Below, in pieces: positions 51,144 to 59,292 of a DNA stretch of 64,000 nucleotides. The position numbers were made by a program, and so were the translations under genes. Position 1 is the first letter of the stretch. Each line of letters opens with the position of its first letter. The stretch is from Bacteroidaceae bacterium (GTDB taxonomy: Bacteria > Bacteroidota > Bacteroidia > Bacteroidales > Bacteroidaceae). The stretch spans positions 1 through 64,000 of the forward strand of contig JAFRTJ010000050.1 in assembly GCA_017427185.1 (NCBI GenBank). Direction: 5' to 3'. The notes beneath the pieces were generated by a model, which was not told the DNA's origin, did no database searches, and saw only the letters and a program-made list of their open reading frames with translations.

Positions 51144-53108
51144 ATGAAGAAAAAGAAATACAATCATTCGTTTGCTAGAAAGCTGACCCGATGGATCATG
51201 GCGGTACTGTTTATCATGATGAGCGGCTTGTCATTCCTTATCTATGAGCTGGCAAAGAGTGTCATAGTGGAAGTCTGTGCCGACACTTTTCACAGCAGTA
51301 TGCAGACGTCTGGAGGGACAATCTGCGACGTCATGTCGGATGTCAGCATAGCTGTCAAGAATAATGTCTATGAGGTTGAGCAGCATCTCAATCAGCCCGA
51401 TTTGTTTCAGGACATTCTGGAGCGCATCGTTGCCCAGAATCCTCGTATTCGCAGTTGTGGCATCAGTTTTATAGAGAACTATTACCCACACAAGGGGCGA
51501 TGCTTCTGTCCTTATGCGTGGCGCAACGACAGACAGGTTCAGGGACAACGACTGGATGGTCCTAGTGATGATTATTTAGAGGAGGAGTGGTTTCGTGAGG
51601 CCATTGCCGTTGACTCTGCCTATTGGTCGAAACCTTTCTTGAATGGGCATGATGCGAAGACACCTCTGGTAGCTTATATGCATCCCATTCATGACCAGCA
51701 GGGGCGATTGGTGGCGATTCTTGGGGCTGATTTGTCGCTCGACTTCATGACTCAGCTTTTGCAGAAACAGGACAGCATTTTCATGATAGAAGGGGGAGAA
51801 ATAAGTGCAATGGTTCTAGAGCCGTTCCATAGCTACGTCCTTTCGCGGGATGGTACCTATATTACTCATCCAGACCCCAAACGCATACTCAAAGCCAATT
51901 TCTTTGTTCACGTCAAGGATGCTGATGAACCTGGCAAGGCAAAGAAGGCCATCGAAAGGATGTCGAAAGGCAAGAAGAGTAGCAACGAAACAGACAATGT
52001 GCTGCTTGTGAACAGGACCAAAACCTATCTGTTCTATGCCCCGTTGAGAGATACGGATTGGATGTTGGCTGTGTCTGTTCCCAAGTTGGTATTAGACCTG
52101 TATGGCACTCTTATTGGTGCATTGATGCTGTTGGTGATCGCTCTCGTTTTGTTGGTTACTTTCCTCGTATGCCGTCTCACTATCCGACACGCAGCCAAGC
52201 CTCTGAAACTTTTGGCGGCAACAGCCGATGAGGTGGCAGGGGGACAGTTTGGCGCGAAGTTGCCCACCATCAAGACCGACGACGAGATCTGTATGCTGCG
52301 CGACTCTTTCGAGAACATGCAGCATTCATTGGCCACTTACATCGATGAGCTGAAAAGAACGACTGCTGCCAAAGCCTCAATGGAGAGTGAGCTGAAGATT
52401 GCCCACGATATTCAAATGTCAATGCTGCCCAAGACGTATCCAGCCTTCCCTGATCGTCATGATATCGACATCTATGGACAGGTGACGCCAGCCAAGGCTG
52501 TGGGCGGCGATCTCTACGACTTCTTCATTCGCGATGAGAAACTCTTCTTCTGCATTGGTGACGTCTCAGGCAAGGGCGTACCTGCCTCGCTGGTTATGGC
52601 AGTCACACGTTCCCTCTTCCGCAACATTGCAGCCTATACTGCAGAGCCTGACCGTATCGTAATAGCACTCAACGAAGCTCTGAGCAGCAATAACGACACA
52701 GGTATGTTTGTCACGCTCTTCATTGGTGTGCTCGATTTGGCAACGGGCCATCTGAACTACTCAAACGCTGGCCACAATGCGCCCTTGCTGGTGAATAATG
52801 GGGAAGTAAACGTTCTCTTGTGCGACCCAAACATTCCTGTCGGCGTGATGAATGAGTGGAAATATACCGTCCAGCACATCCAGCTCACGAGTGGAGCCTC
52901 TATCTTCCTCTATACGGATGGTCTCAACGAGGCTGAGGACATCAGTCATCATCAGTTTGGAATGGAACGCGTAAAACAGGTGGCCAAGGTCTCCCTCAAT
53001 CAGCCTCAGAGTCTTATTGGTGCTATGACGAGTTCTGTACAGCTTTTCGTTGGGAATGCAGAGCAGAGTGATGACATGACAATGCTCACCGTCCAATATA
53101 CAAAATAA
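51144..53108 (+). CDS. Membrane sensor with HAMP and SpoIIE/RsbU-type PP2C phosphatase domain
   Basis: 654 residues. Two membrane segments (about 17-40 and 313-340) bracket a periplasmic dCache-like sensor domain. A HAMP linker follows (AKPLKLLAATADEVAGGQFG). The C-terminal ~240 residues are a SpoIIE/RsbU PP2C phosphatase with metal-binding Asp residues in KAVGGDLYDFF, FCIGDVSGKGVPASLVMAV and FLYTDGLNEAED, plus NSEQSDDMTML-like AEQSDDMTMLT. Such proteins dephosphorylate anti-sigma-antagonists (STAS proteins). No STAS or RsbW-like kinase is encoded nearby, so the target must lie elsewhere. Confidence 0.9.
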   Translation: MKKKKYNHSFARKLTRWIMAVLFIMMSGLSFLIYELAKSVIVEVCADTFHSSMQTSGGTICDVMSDVSIAVKNNVYEVEQHLNQPDLFQDILERIVAQNPRIRSCGISFIENYYPHKGRCFCPYAWRNDRQVQGQRLDGPSDDYLEEEWFREAIAVDSAYWSKPFLNGHDAKTPLVAYMHPIHDQQGRLVAILGADLSLDFMTQLLQKQDSIFMIEGGEISAMVLEPFHSYVLSRDGTYITHPDPKRILKANFFVHVKDADEPGKAKKAIERMSKGKKSSNETDNVLLVNRTKTYLFYAPLRDTDWMLAVSVPKLVLDLYGTLIGALMLLVIALVLLVTFLVCRLTIRHAAKPLKLLAATADEVAGGQFGAKLPTIKTDDEICMLRDSFENMQHSLATYIDELKRTTAAKASMESELKIAHDIQMSMLPKTYPAFPDRHDIDIYGQVTPAKAVGGDLYDFFIRDEKLFFCIGDVSGKGVPASLVMAVTRSLFRNIAAYTAEPDRIVIALNEALSSNNDTGMFVTLFIGVLDLATGHLNYSNAGHNAPLLVNNGEVNVLLCDPNIPVGVMNEWKYTVQHIQLTSGASIFLYTDGLNEAEDISHHQFGMERVKQVAKVSLNQPQSLIGAMTSSVQLFVGNAEQSDDMTMLTVQYTK

Positions 53109-53154
53109 GAAGGTCACTTATAACACTTATAACCATCAGAAATAGAATCATAAG

Positions 53155-53703
53155 ATGATAGAACAAGACTTTGGCTTGTACGTTGCGATCACCCTGATAT
53201 CGATTGTACTGTTGACAATCTCCTTTGCCATTCCTTTTTATGGATTCATGCACAAACGATGGAAGGGCTGCTTTCTTGGCTGTTTGATACAACCAGTTGT
53301 TTGTGCGATGTTTATTATGATAGCGATAGTCTGTATAGTTTTTCATCAGCAGTATGGAACTCGAAAACTGCAGAAAGCAGCTATGGTGACCCTCAGGAAG
53401 ACTGAGATAAAAGGTAACACCAGGCACACGTTCATCTGGCATCTGAAACCCGATGAGGAATGCTTTTACGAGTATAAAAAGACTCCTGTTTCTGAATCTA
53501 AGGATAATGAAAGAAACGTGGATGAGAAACTCTACGATGTTGTGCCTCTCGATTCCTTCAGCGTCTGTGTGGACGACAGAATTGTTGTCAGGTTTGATTT
53601 GAAGAATCGCATGGCCACGGCCACCAATTATGGTGAGCCAATCGAAGTCGTCCGTATTGACTGGGATAAAGTGAATGCATATTTTGAGAAGTTGTCCAAA
53701 TGA
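53155..53703 (+). CDS. Hypothetical protein with two membrane segments
   Basis: 182 residues, family not recognised. Two N-terminal helices (AITLISIVLLTISFAIPFYG and QPVVCAMFIMIAIVCIVF) are followed by a ~110-residue soluble part that is probably beta-rich (TRHTFIWHLKPDEECFYEYK, FSVCVDDRIVVRFDLKNRMA). It sits 46 bases after the sensor phosphatase and may be co-transcribed with it. Confidence 0.6.
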   Translation: MIEQDFGLYVAITLISIVLLTISFAIPFYGFMHKRWKGCFLGCLIQPVVCAMFIMIAIVCIVFHQQYGTRKLQKAAMVTLRKTEIKGNTRHTFIWHLKPDEECFYEYKKTPVSESKDNERNVDEKLYDVVPLDSFSVCVDDRIVVRFDLKNRMATATNYGEPIEVVRIDWDKVNAYFEKLSK

Positions 53704-53788
53704 TGTAATAGCTGATTGTCGCGAATTGTGATGAAAAGAATGTTGTGATGGTTTGAAAGGTGAGTTCTCAAGAAGCGAGAAACATGCG

Positions 53789-54673
53789 ATGATGGAAAGA
53801 AACAAAGAAATTTATCGAGTGACGTTTGTGGGTAGTGCGGTAAACGTGCTGTTGCTCGTCTTTAAATTTGTGGCAGGAATCGTAGGGCATAGTGCTGCGA
53901 TGGTGGCTGATGCTTTTCATTCGCTCAGCGATTTCCTGACAGACATCATTGTACTTGTTTTCGTTCACATCAGCGGCAAGCCGAAGGACAAATCGCATGA
54001 CTACGGTCATGGTAAGTACGAAACGTTGGCCATGACTATCATTGGATTGGCGTTGTTGGCTGTTGCAATTGGAATCCTTTATAGTGGCGTGATGAAGATT
54101 GTGGTGTGGGCAGATGGCGGCCAGTTGGAAGCACCTGGCACATTAGCGTTGTGGGCGGCCTTGCTATCGGTGGTACTGAAGGAAACCGTATTCCGCTACT
54201 CAATGCGAAAGGCACGTCAACTGGAATCGCAGGCAGTTGAGGCCAATGCATGGCATCATCGCAGCGATGCGCTTTCGTCTGTTGGAACTGCTATCGGCAT
54301 TGGAGGTGCCATTTTCCTGGGCCAGCGCTGGACGGTACTCGACCCTGTTGCCTCTGTTGTTGTCGGACTGTTCATCATAAAGGTTTCCATCGATCTTCTG
54401 CGCAAAGGCATTGGTGACCTGACGGAGCATTCTCTGCCAGACGAAGTCGAGGCTGAGATGCTACAGCTTGTCTCCTCTGTCGAGGGAGTAGATGAGCCGC
54501 ACGACTTGCGGACCCGTCGTATTGGCAATCACTATGCCATAGAGCTTCACATCCTTATGGATGGCAACATTCCCCTTTCCAAAGCACACGACAAAGCCTC
54601 TGAGGTAGAGGAGTTGCTCAGGAGCCATTATGGCGCTGAAACCCACATTGCTGTACATGTTGAACCTAAATAA
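53789..54673 (+). CDS. Cation diffusion facilitator family metal transporter
   Basis: 294 residues from ATG 53789 (or 53792); the frame opens at TTG 53753. Six membrane helices are predicted. Metal-binding motifs of the family are visible: DAFHSLSDFLTD (HxxxD), SHDYGHGKYE and AWHHRSDALSS (HxxxD), with a C-terminal cytoplasmic domain (LRTRRIGNHYAIELHILMDG). It exports Zn2+, Fe2+ or a similar divalent cation by proton exchange; the ion cannot be assigned. The M28 peptidase gene follows after 12 bases. Confidence 0.88.
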   Translation: MMERNKEIYRVTFVGSAVNVLLLVFKFVAGIVGHSAAMVADAFHSLSDFLTDIIVLVFVHISGKPKDKSHDYGHGKYETLAMTIIGLALLAVAIGILYSGVMKIVVWADGGQLEAPGTLALWAALLSVVLKETVFRYSMRKARQLESQAVEANAWHHRSDALSSVGTAIGIGGAIFLGQRWTVLDPVASVVVGLFIIKVSIDLLRKGIGDLTEHSLPDEVEAEMLQLVSSVEGVDEPHDLRTRRIGNHYAIELHILMDGNIPLSKAHDKASEVEELLRSHYGAETHIAVHVEPK

Positions 54674-54685
54674 GAAGAGAATATT

Positions 54686-55939
54686 ATGAAAAAACTGTTG
54701 ATTGCCTTGTTGTCTTTTGCCACGTTACAGGTTTCTGCACAGGATTTGACGCATTACAAACGGATTATTAAGGAGTTGAGTTCTGCTAAATATCAAGGGC
54801 GCGGATATGCAAAGGATGGTGCCAACAAGGCAGGGAAGTTCTTGCAGAAAGAGTATGAAAAGGCAGGTGTGGATGAAGTGACCTTGCAGCCCTTCAAACT
54901 GGATATCAACACGTTCTGCGGAAAAATAGAGATGTGGGCCGACGGAAAGAAACTTCAGCCTGGTGTTGACTTTTCCATGCGCGAGTATTCCCCTGGTGTA
55001 CACGGCGAGTTCCCTGTCTACCATGTGGATACCTTGAATTATGATGCTGACCAGATGTTTGCAGACTTGGCAAAGCCTGAGTATGCCAATTGTCTGGTGG
55101 CATGTGAGTTCTGGTTCACCTATAAGCATAGCAAGGATTTCTCTCGCCTGCAGAAAGCGGGTGAATGCAATAATGCAGGACTCATCTATACATGGCCATC
55201 ACCTATCAAGTTCTTTAAGGCTTACGGTCATCGTGTGGTGGATAAGCCCATCATCTGGGTAACGCCTGAGGCAATCGAGGGAGTGAAGCGAGTGAAAGCG
55301 GATGTGGACAACGAATTCCTGAAAGATTACGAGTGCTTCAACGTCATTGCAAAAGTGGAAGGTCAGCAGCACGACAGCTGTTATGTCTTCACGGCGCATT
55401 ATGACCATTTAGGCAATCTGGGCAAGAAAATCTTTTATGCTGGTGCCAATGATAATGCCTCAGGGTCTGCTACCCTTGTGACTCTTGCTGAATACTTCGC
55501 CCAACATCGCCCCAAGTACGACATGTACTTCCTTGCCTTCTCAGGTGAGGATGCCAATCTGCGCGGCTCCACCTGGTTTGTCGAGCATCCTGTTGTGCCG
55601 CTGAGCCAGATTAAATACCTATTTAATATTGACATGATTGGCGACAATAACCCAGTAATATATTGCGAGGTAAGCGACGAAGGAATGCGTGGCTTCAACC
55701 TGTTCGAGCAGATAAACAACGAGAAGAAGCACTTCACTTCGCTCCATCGAGGCGATTTGGCAGCCAATAGCGACCATTATCCCTTCGCCACTCGCCATGT
55801 GCCCTGTATCTTTCTGGAGAACGAGAAGGGCGATGCTTTCCAATACTACCACACCATCTACGATACGTACAAAACCGTTCGTTTCGACAGCTACGAGCCA
55901 GTCTTCCGTCTGGTGCGCGATTTTGTGGAGCGCTATTGA
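54686..55939 (+). CDS. Exported M28-family zinc aminopeptidase
   Basis: 417 residues with signal peptide (MKKLLIALLSFATLQVSAQ). A PA-like insert covers about 90-215. The M28 zinc ligands appear in order: FTAHYDHLG (H and D), GANDNASGSATLV (D), FSGEDANLRGS (catalytic and metal Glu-Asp region), FNIDMIGDN (D) and FQYYHTIYDT (H). It probably trims peptides in the periplasm. Its 12-base distance from the metal transporter implies co-transcription. Confidence 0.88.
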   Translation: MKKLLIALLSFATLQVSAQDLTHYKRIIKELSSAKYQGRGYAKDGANKAGKFLQKEYEKAGVDEVTLQPFKLDINTFCGKIEMWADGKKLQPGVDFSMREYSPGVHGEFPVYHVDTLNYDADQMFADLAKPEYANCLVACEFWFTYKHSKDFSRLQKAGECNNAGLIYTWPSPIKFFKAYGHRVVDKPIIWVTPEAIEGVKRVKADVDNEFLKDYECFNVIAKVEGQQHDSCYVFTAHYDHLGNLGKKIFYAGANDNASGSATLVTLAEYFAQHRPKYDMYFLAFSGEDANLRGSTWFVEHPVVPLSQIKYLFNIDMIGDNNPVIYCEVSDEGMRGFNLFEQINNEKKHFTSLHRGDLAANSDHYPFATRHVPCIFLENEKGDAFQYYHTIYDTYKTVRFDSYEPVFRLVRDFVERY

Positions 55940-56103
55940 TTGCCTTTCTCCTCTCGAACTCACGTTTTAGAGGAATGTGCTGGTGCAGAAGATGAGTATC
56001 GATCATATTTTTCTATTCTGACGTCACCTTTTGTCCTTCTGGCTTGTTATATAGATGTAACCGGTTCAGAAAACAGAAGTTTAACAATATAAAAAAGAAG
56101 AAA

Positions 56104-56574
56104 ATGGATCATCTTTCAATTTCAGCATTAAGTGATTTACTGGCAACTGTTTTATGTGGATGTGTACTCCCCATCTATGCAATCTGGCAGGTCGTTCGTC
56201 GGCACATGAACGATACCGACAAGCGTACACAAATCGTATTGGCAGCCATCGAGAAGAATCCTGATATGGATATCGAGGAACTGATAAAGAAGATCTCGCC
56301 AAAGAAGAAGCTGCTAAAAGAGAAACTGCTGGCCAAACTGCTGTGGGGCAGCCTCGCCGCTCTGCTTGGACTCGGCTTTATAGGCTTTGGTGCATGGCTT
56401 ATCTCTGCGGAAGAAGGAGGTAGTAACGACCCGCTGGCATCCATTATCTTTGGCTTGGTCTTGCTGGCCATCGGCATTGCCTTCCTCGTCAATTATTTCC
56501 TGGGCAAGAAGTTGCTTGCTAAAGAGATTGAGGCAGAAGAGAAGATACTGACAGCACAGGCAGAGAGCAAGTGA
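56104..56574 (+). CDS. Small membrane protein (DUF6249-like) upstream of a sigma factor
   Basis: 156 residues from ATG 56104; the frame is open from 56044, but MDHLSISALSDLL gives the normal hydrophobic start. One N-terminal helix (VLCGCVLPIYAIWQVV), a charged middle (PDMDIEELIKKISPKKKLLK) and two C-terminal helices (WGSLAALLGLGFIGFGAWLI, FGLVLLAIGIAFLVNYF). The layout resembles DUF6249 proteins. The stop overlaps the GTG of the next sigma gene, so it belongs to that three-gene module. Confidence 0.7.
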   Translation: MDHLSISALSDLLATVLCGCVLPIYAIWQVVRRHMNDTDKRTQIVLAAIEKNPDMDIEELIKKISPKKKLLKEKLLAKLLWGSLAALLGLGFIGFGAWLISAEEGGSNDPLASIIFGLVLLAIGIAFLVNYFLGKKLLAKEIEAEEKILTAQAESK

Positions 56575-57050
56575 CACGCGAAGTTTTCATTACCCATGTT
56601 GAACGTGAGCAGGAGGCCCTTCGCGGCTTCTTGCTCGCCCTCTGCTGTGGTAATAGGGATGATGCTGATGACCTGGCGCAAGATACGCTGGTAAAGGCTT
56701 ATATCTCTTCGACAGGCTATCAGGACAAAGGAAAGTTCCGCTCGTGGCTCTTCAAGATTGCGCACAACACGTTCCTCAACCACAAAGCAAGCCTGCGCAT
56801 GACAGAGAGCATCGACGAGGCACGAAAGCTCATCAGCAGCACCTCCACAGATGCCGCCTTCCAGCACCAGGACCTCTATCTTGCCTTGCGTACTCTTCCA
56901 CCCAAGGAACGGTCAGCTATCACGCTCTTCTACCTCAGCGGGTACAGTATCAAAGAAATTGCCATGATTACAGAGACCAAAGAAGAGGCTGTCAAGAAGC
57001 AGCTTTCACGTGGTCGCGACAAACTGAAAGAGAAACTAAAGCTATTATGA
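56571..57050 (+). CDS. Third ECF-type sigma factor
   Basis: 159 residues. It starts at GTG 56571, overlapping the upstream stop by 4 bases (GTGA). Region 2 (CCGNRDDADDLAQDTLVKAY, GKFRSWLFKIAHNTFLNHK) and region 4 (LPPKERSAITLFYLSGYSIK, EIAMITETKEEAVKKQLSRG) are clear. It overlaps the next small membrane protein gene by 4 bases (ATGA). The ATG-less start is supported by the tight coupling. Confidence 0.9.
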   Translation: MTREVFITHVEREQEALRGFLLALCCGNRDDADDLAQDTLVKAYISSTGYQDKGKFRSWLFKIAHNTFLNHKASLRMTESIDEARKLISSTSTDAAFQHQDLYLALRTLPPKERSAITLFYLSGYSIKEIAMITETKEEAVKKQLSRGRDKLKEKLKLL

Positions 57051-57445
57051 AAGATAAAGCTTTGGAGGAGCTTTTCCTCGCCCAAACACCACATTTCGAC
57101 GACAAGGCCCAGTTCATGGCCCGTCTTACCCAACGCCTCGATGCTGTGGAATACATCAGACAGTATCAGGAGGCAACCCTTCGCCGCTACAGGATGGCAA
57201 TGGTTGCAGCCTTCGTCGTAGGCGTAATCAGCGGCATTGCCGCCATTATGTTTATCCTCTCTGCACCAGCCGATGTCCCCCTTTTCACCTTCCACGTGCA
57301 GGCTGGCTTCCTGTTGTGGCTTGCTGAGAATTCGCGAGTCATCGTTGCCACCGCTCTTTCCCTGCTCACGACTGTCGGCTTCGTCAGCATCATGGGAAAT
57401 GTGCAGGAGATTATAAGTATGCGTCAACGGATAAAGACGATGTAG
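57047..57445 (+). CDS. Small membrane protein, putative anti-sigma
   Basis: 132 residues from ATG 57047, overlapping the sigma stop by 4 bases. The N-terminal ~45 residues are charged (EELFLAQTPHFDDKAQFMAR, LTQRLDAVEYIRQYQEATLR), fitting a sigma-binding helix. Two membrane helices follow (AMVAAFVVGVISGIAAIMFI and VIVATALSLLTTVGFVSIMG). No known domain. A longer frame opening at 56744 is a shadow of the sigma gene. Confidence 0.7.
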   Translation: MKDKALEELFLAQTPHFDDKAQFMARLTQRLDAVEYIRQYQEATLRRYRMAMVAAFVVGVISGIAAIMFILSAPADVPLFTFHVQAGFLLWLAENSRVIVATALSLLTTVGFVSIMGNVQEIISMRQRIKTM

Positions 57446-57499
57446 CATGCTCCCAACGCCTGACCATTGAATCCCGTCTGAAGAAAAGGAGAAGGAGAG

Positions 57500-57587
57500 G
57501 GGAAGAACGTGTTGAAACTTCAGTCCGAACACGTCGGACTGGGAGTCCGAACGCGACGGACTGAGAGTCCGCACCTGTCGGACTGCC
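57500..57587. repeat. Four 22-base units with palindromic cores (AGTCCG...CGGACT)
   Basis: Units at 57500, 57522, 57544 and 57566 are exactly 22 bases apart. The last three are AGTCCG-n7-CGGACT palindromes (cores AACACGT, AACGCGA, CACCTGT) joined by GGG and GAG; the first has AACGTGTTGAA in the same register. The center of each unit overlaps the CAACGTGTTG motif of the arrays at 21723 and 39903. It lies in the 265-base gap between two converging genes. Confidence 0.8.
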
Positions 57588-57710
57588 GGAAAGAAGCAGT
57601 TCGACCTTGCCTCGCATCAGGATGAGGAGGGAGAAGGAACCCGTCATTGAGACTTAGACAAGCTTGCGGATGAAGGAGCCTAAGCTCAGACACAATAGCC
57701 TTGAAAGTTT

Positions 57711-59198
57711 TTAATTCTTGGGTAGATTGATATCGATCACATGAGGCAAGGATTCGTTGCCATAGCGGTCGAGTGTCGTGACTGCCAGATGGAGGTTCCA
57801 GAGCGTGGCAGTCAAAAGGTTGTAGGTGTATTCAGGTTCGCTTACGATGGTAATCAGATTGGCGGGGTTGCTGATATCCACAGGCATCTCGCGGCTGGCA
57901 TAAATGATGTAGCGGCAGGTGGAGCCTCCTGAACGGACAGGTTGCCAGGAGAGGCGGACTGTGGTGGGACCAGTCCGTTTCACTTGGACATCAGGTGCTG
58001 CTGGGGTGACATCGTGTTGCCAGGTCATGGCTGGCATGATGGCAGGATAGGGATAATAGATTGATTTGAGATAATCGTAGATTCCCTTTTCGTTCTTTGT
58101 CAGGAACTGGCTGCGGAAATATGCCTCACCCCCCACGTCGATCAAGCGCAGGTAAGCCAGTTCGCGTTTGATGACTCCCAAGTCCCAATTCTGTTCCTTG
58201 GGGCTGAGGAAATAGATGCCCAAGCCTGGTACGACAGAACGTCCATAGGATCGCTCCTGCCAGTCAGCTGCGAAGGGATAGAAATGATCGCCCTGGAAGT
58301 ACATCATGGGGAAGAGCATGTCCATGATGCCCAGCTTGAGCCAACCCTGTGCATCCTGGAAAACGGTGGAGTAGGCCGACCATCCTCGAGCAGAGTAGCG
58401 GGTCACATCATCGTATTTTCCTACAGGCGAGCAGCTGACGCGCACCCATGGTTTAAGCTCCTTGACGGTGTGATAAATCTGTTGGACAACTGCAGTTATG
58501 TTCTCGCGTCTCCAGTCGGCTTTGCTCATCCCATCGCCATATATCTTATAGGTATAGCTGTCAGGAAACGAGCTGGAATTCTCAGGATAACGTATATAAT
58601 CGAGGTGGATGCCGTCCACATCGTAGTTCTCGACAATCTCGTGGCAAAGACGTTCCAGATAGTCTGCTGTGCCAGGCAGTCCTGGGTCGAGATAGTACGT
58701 GTCGCCATGCTTCTTGAGCAATCGCGGGTGGGTGTAGATGAGGCTTTTCCTGCCTATCCTGCGAGCGTTCTCAGCCTTGAAGCTTGGTATGGCGACAATC
58801 CATGCGTGCAGTTCCATGCCTCGCTTGTGCGTCTCCTCGATGGCGAAGGCTAAGGGGTCGTAGCCAGGATCTTTGTCATACTTGCCTGTCAGCACGACGT
58901 CCCAAGGCTCAATGTTGCTGGGATAGAGGACAGTCCCTCGAGTGCGTACCTGCAGGAGAACCGTATTGATGCCACATTCCTTCAGCTGGTCCAGAATGTC
59001 GCATAGTTCTTCCTGCTGGGCCTCGCGATTCCATTCGTTTGTGGCTTTCGTCTTGGGCCAGTCCAATCCCCCAAAAGTTGTCAGCCAGACGGCACGTACT
59101 TCCCTTTTGGGGAAGACTTCAGGATTGGTGAAAAGTGTCTGTGCATTTACCAGAATGCACAAAAAGAGTGCATATATTGTATGTATAATCCGTTTCAC
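57711..59198 (-). CDS. GHL10 (DUF187) glycoside-hydrolase-like lipoprotein or secreted protein
   Basis: 495 residues. It starts at GTG 59198 with a signal peptide (MKRIIHTIYALFLCILVNAQ). The GHL10 barrel spans about 30-370, from EVRAVWLTTFGGLDWPKT through INTVLLQVRTRGTVLYPSNI, the acidic VDGIHLDYIRYP and VSCSPVGKY. An FN3 domain forms the end (about 405-490). Family members cleave uronic-acid- or peptidoglycan-type glycans; substrate unknown. The predicted -7 box is so close (59203-59210) that the mRNA may begin at or near the GTG. Confidence 0.85.
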   Translation of the reverse strand: MKRIIHTIYALFLCILVNAQTLFTNPEVFPKREVRAVWLTTFGGLDWPKTKATNEWNREAQQEELCDILDQLKECGINTVLLQVRTRGTVLYPSNIEPWDVVLTGKYDKDPGYDPLAFAIEETHKRGMELHAWIVAIPSFKAENARRIGRKSLIYTHPRLLKKHGDTYYLDPGLPGTADYLERLCHEIVENYDVDGIHLDYIRYPENSSSFPDSYTYKIYGDGMSKADWRRENITAVVQQIYHTVKELKPWVRVSCSPVGKYDDVTRYSARGWSAYSTVFQDAQGWLKLGIMDMLFPMMYFQGDHFYPFAADWQERSYGRSVVPGLGIYFLSPKEQNWDLGVIKRELAYLRLIDVGGEAYFRSQFLTKNEKGIYDYLKSIYYPYPAIMPAMTWQHDVTPAAPDVQVKRTGPTTVRLSWQPVRSGGSTCRYIIYASREMPVDISNPANLITIVSEPEYTYNLLTATLWNLHLAVTTLDRYGNESLPHVIDINLPKN

Positions 59199-59202
59199 GG
59201 CA

Positions 59203-59210
59203 CAAAGATA
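59203..59210 (-). promoter_or_regulatory. Predicted -7 box (TATCTTTG) for the GHL10 gene
   Basis: TATCTTTG on the minus strand only 4 bases upstream of GTG 59198, implying a leaderless or nearly leaderless transcript. Confidence 0.45.
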
Positions 59211-59255
59211 GCAATTTTAAGTGTAAGTTTTCATCTTTAGTTCATAATAATTTAC

Positions 59256-59263
59256 TATCTTTG
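59256..59263 (+). promoter_or_regulatory. Predicted -7 box (TATCTTTG) for the cstA pair
   Basis: TATCTTTG on the plus strand, 29 bases before ATG 59293, divergent from the GHL10 promoter. Confidence 0.55.
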
Positions 59264-59292
59264 CATCGTAAAAAGAAAAGGTACACAGTATA

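Noticed and set aside
56744..57445. A 233-residue frame overlapping the third sigma gene
   Set aside because: The first 101 residues are a shadow of the sigma gene; the true start is ATG 57047, coupled to the sigma stop.
57500..57587. CRISPR array
   Set aside because: Units are 22 bases with no unique spacers between them and no cas genes anywhere in the window.
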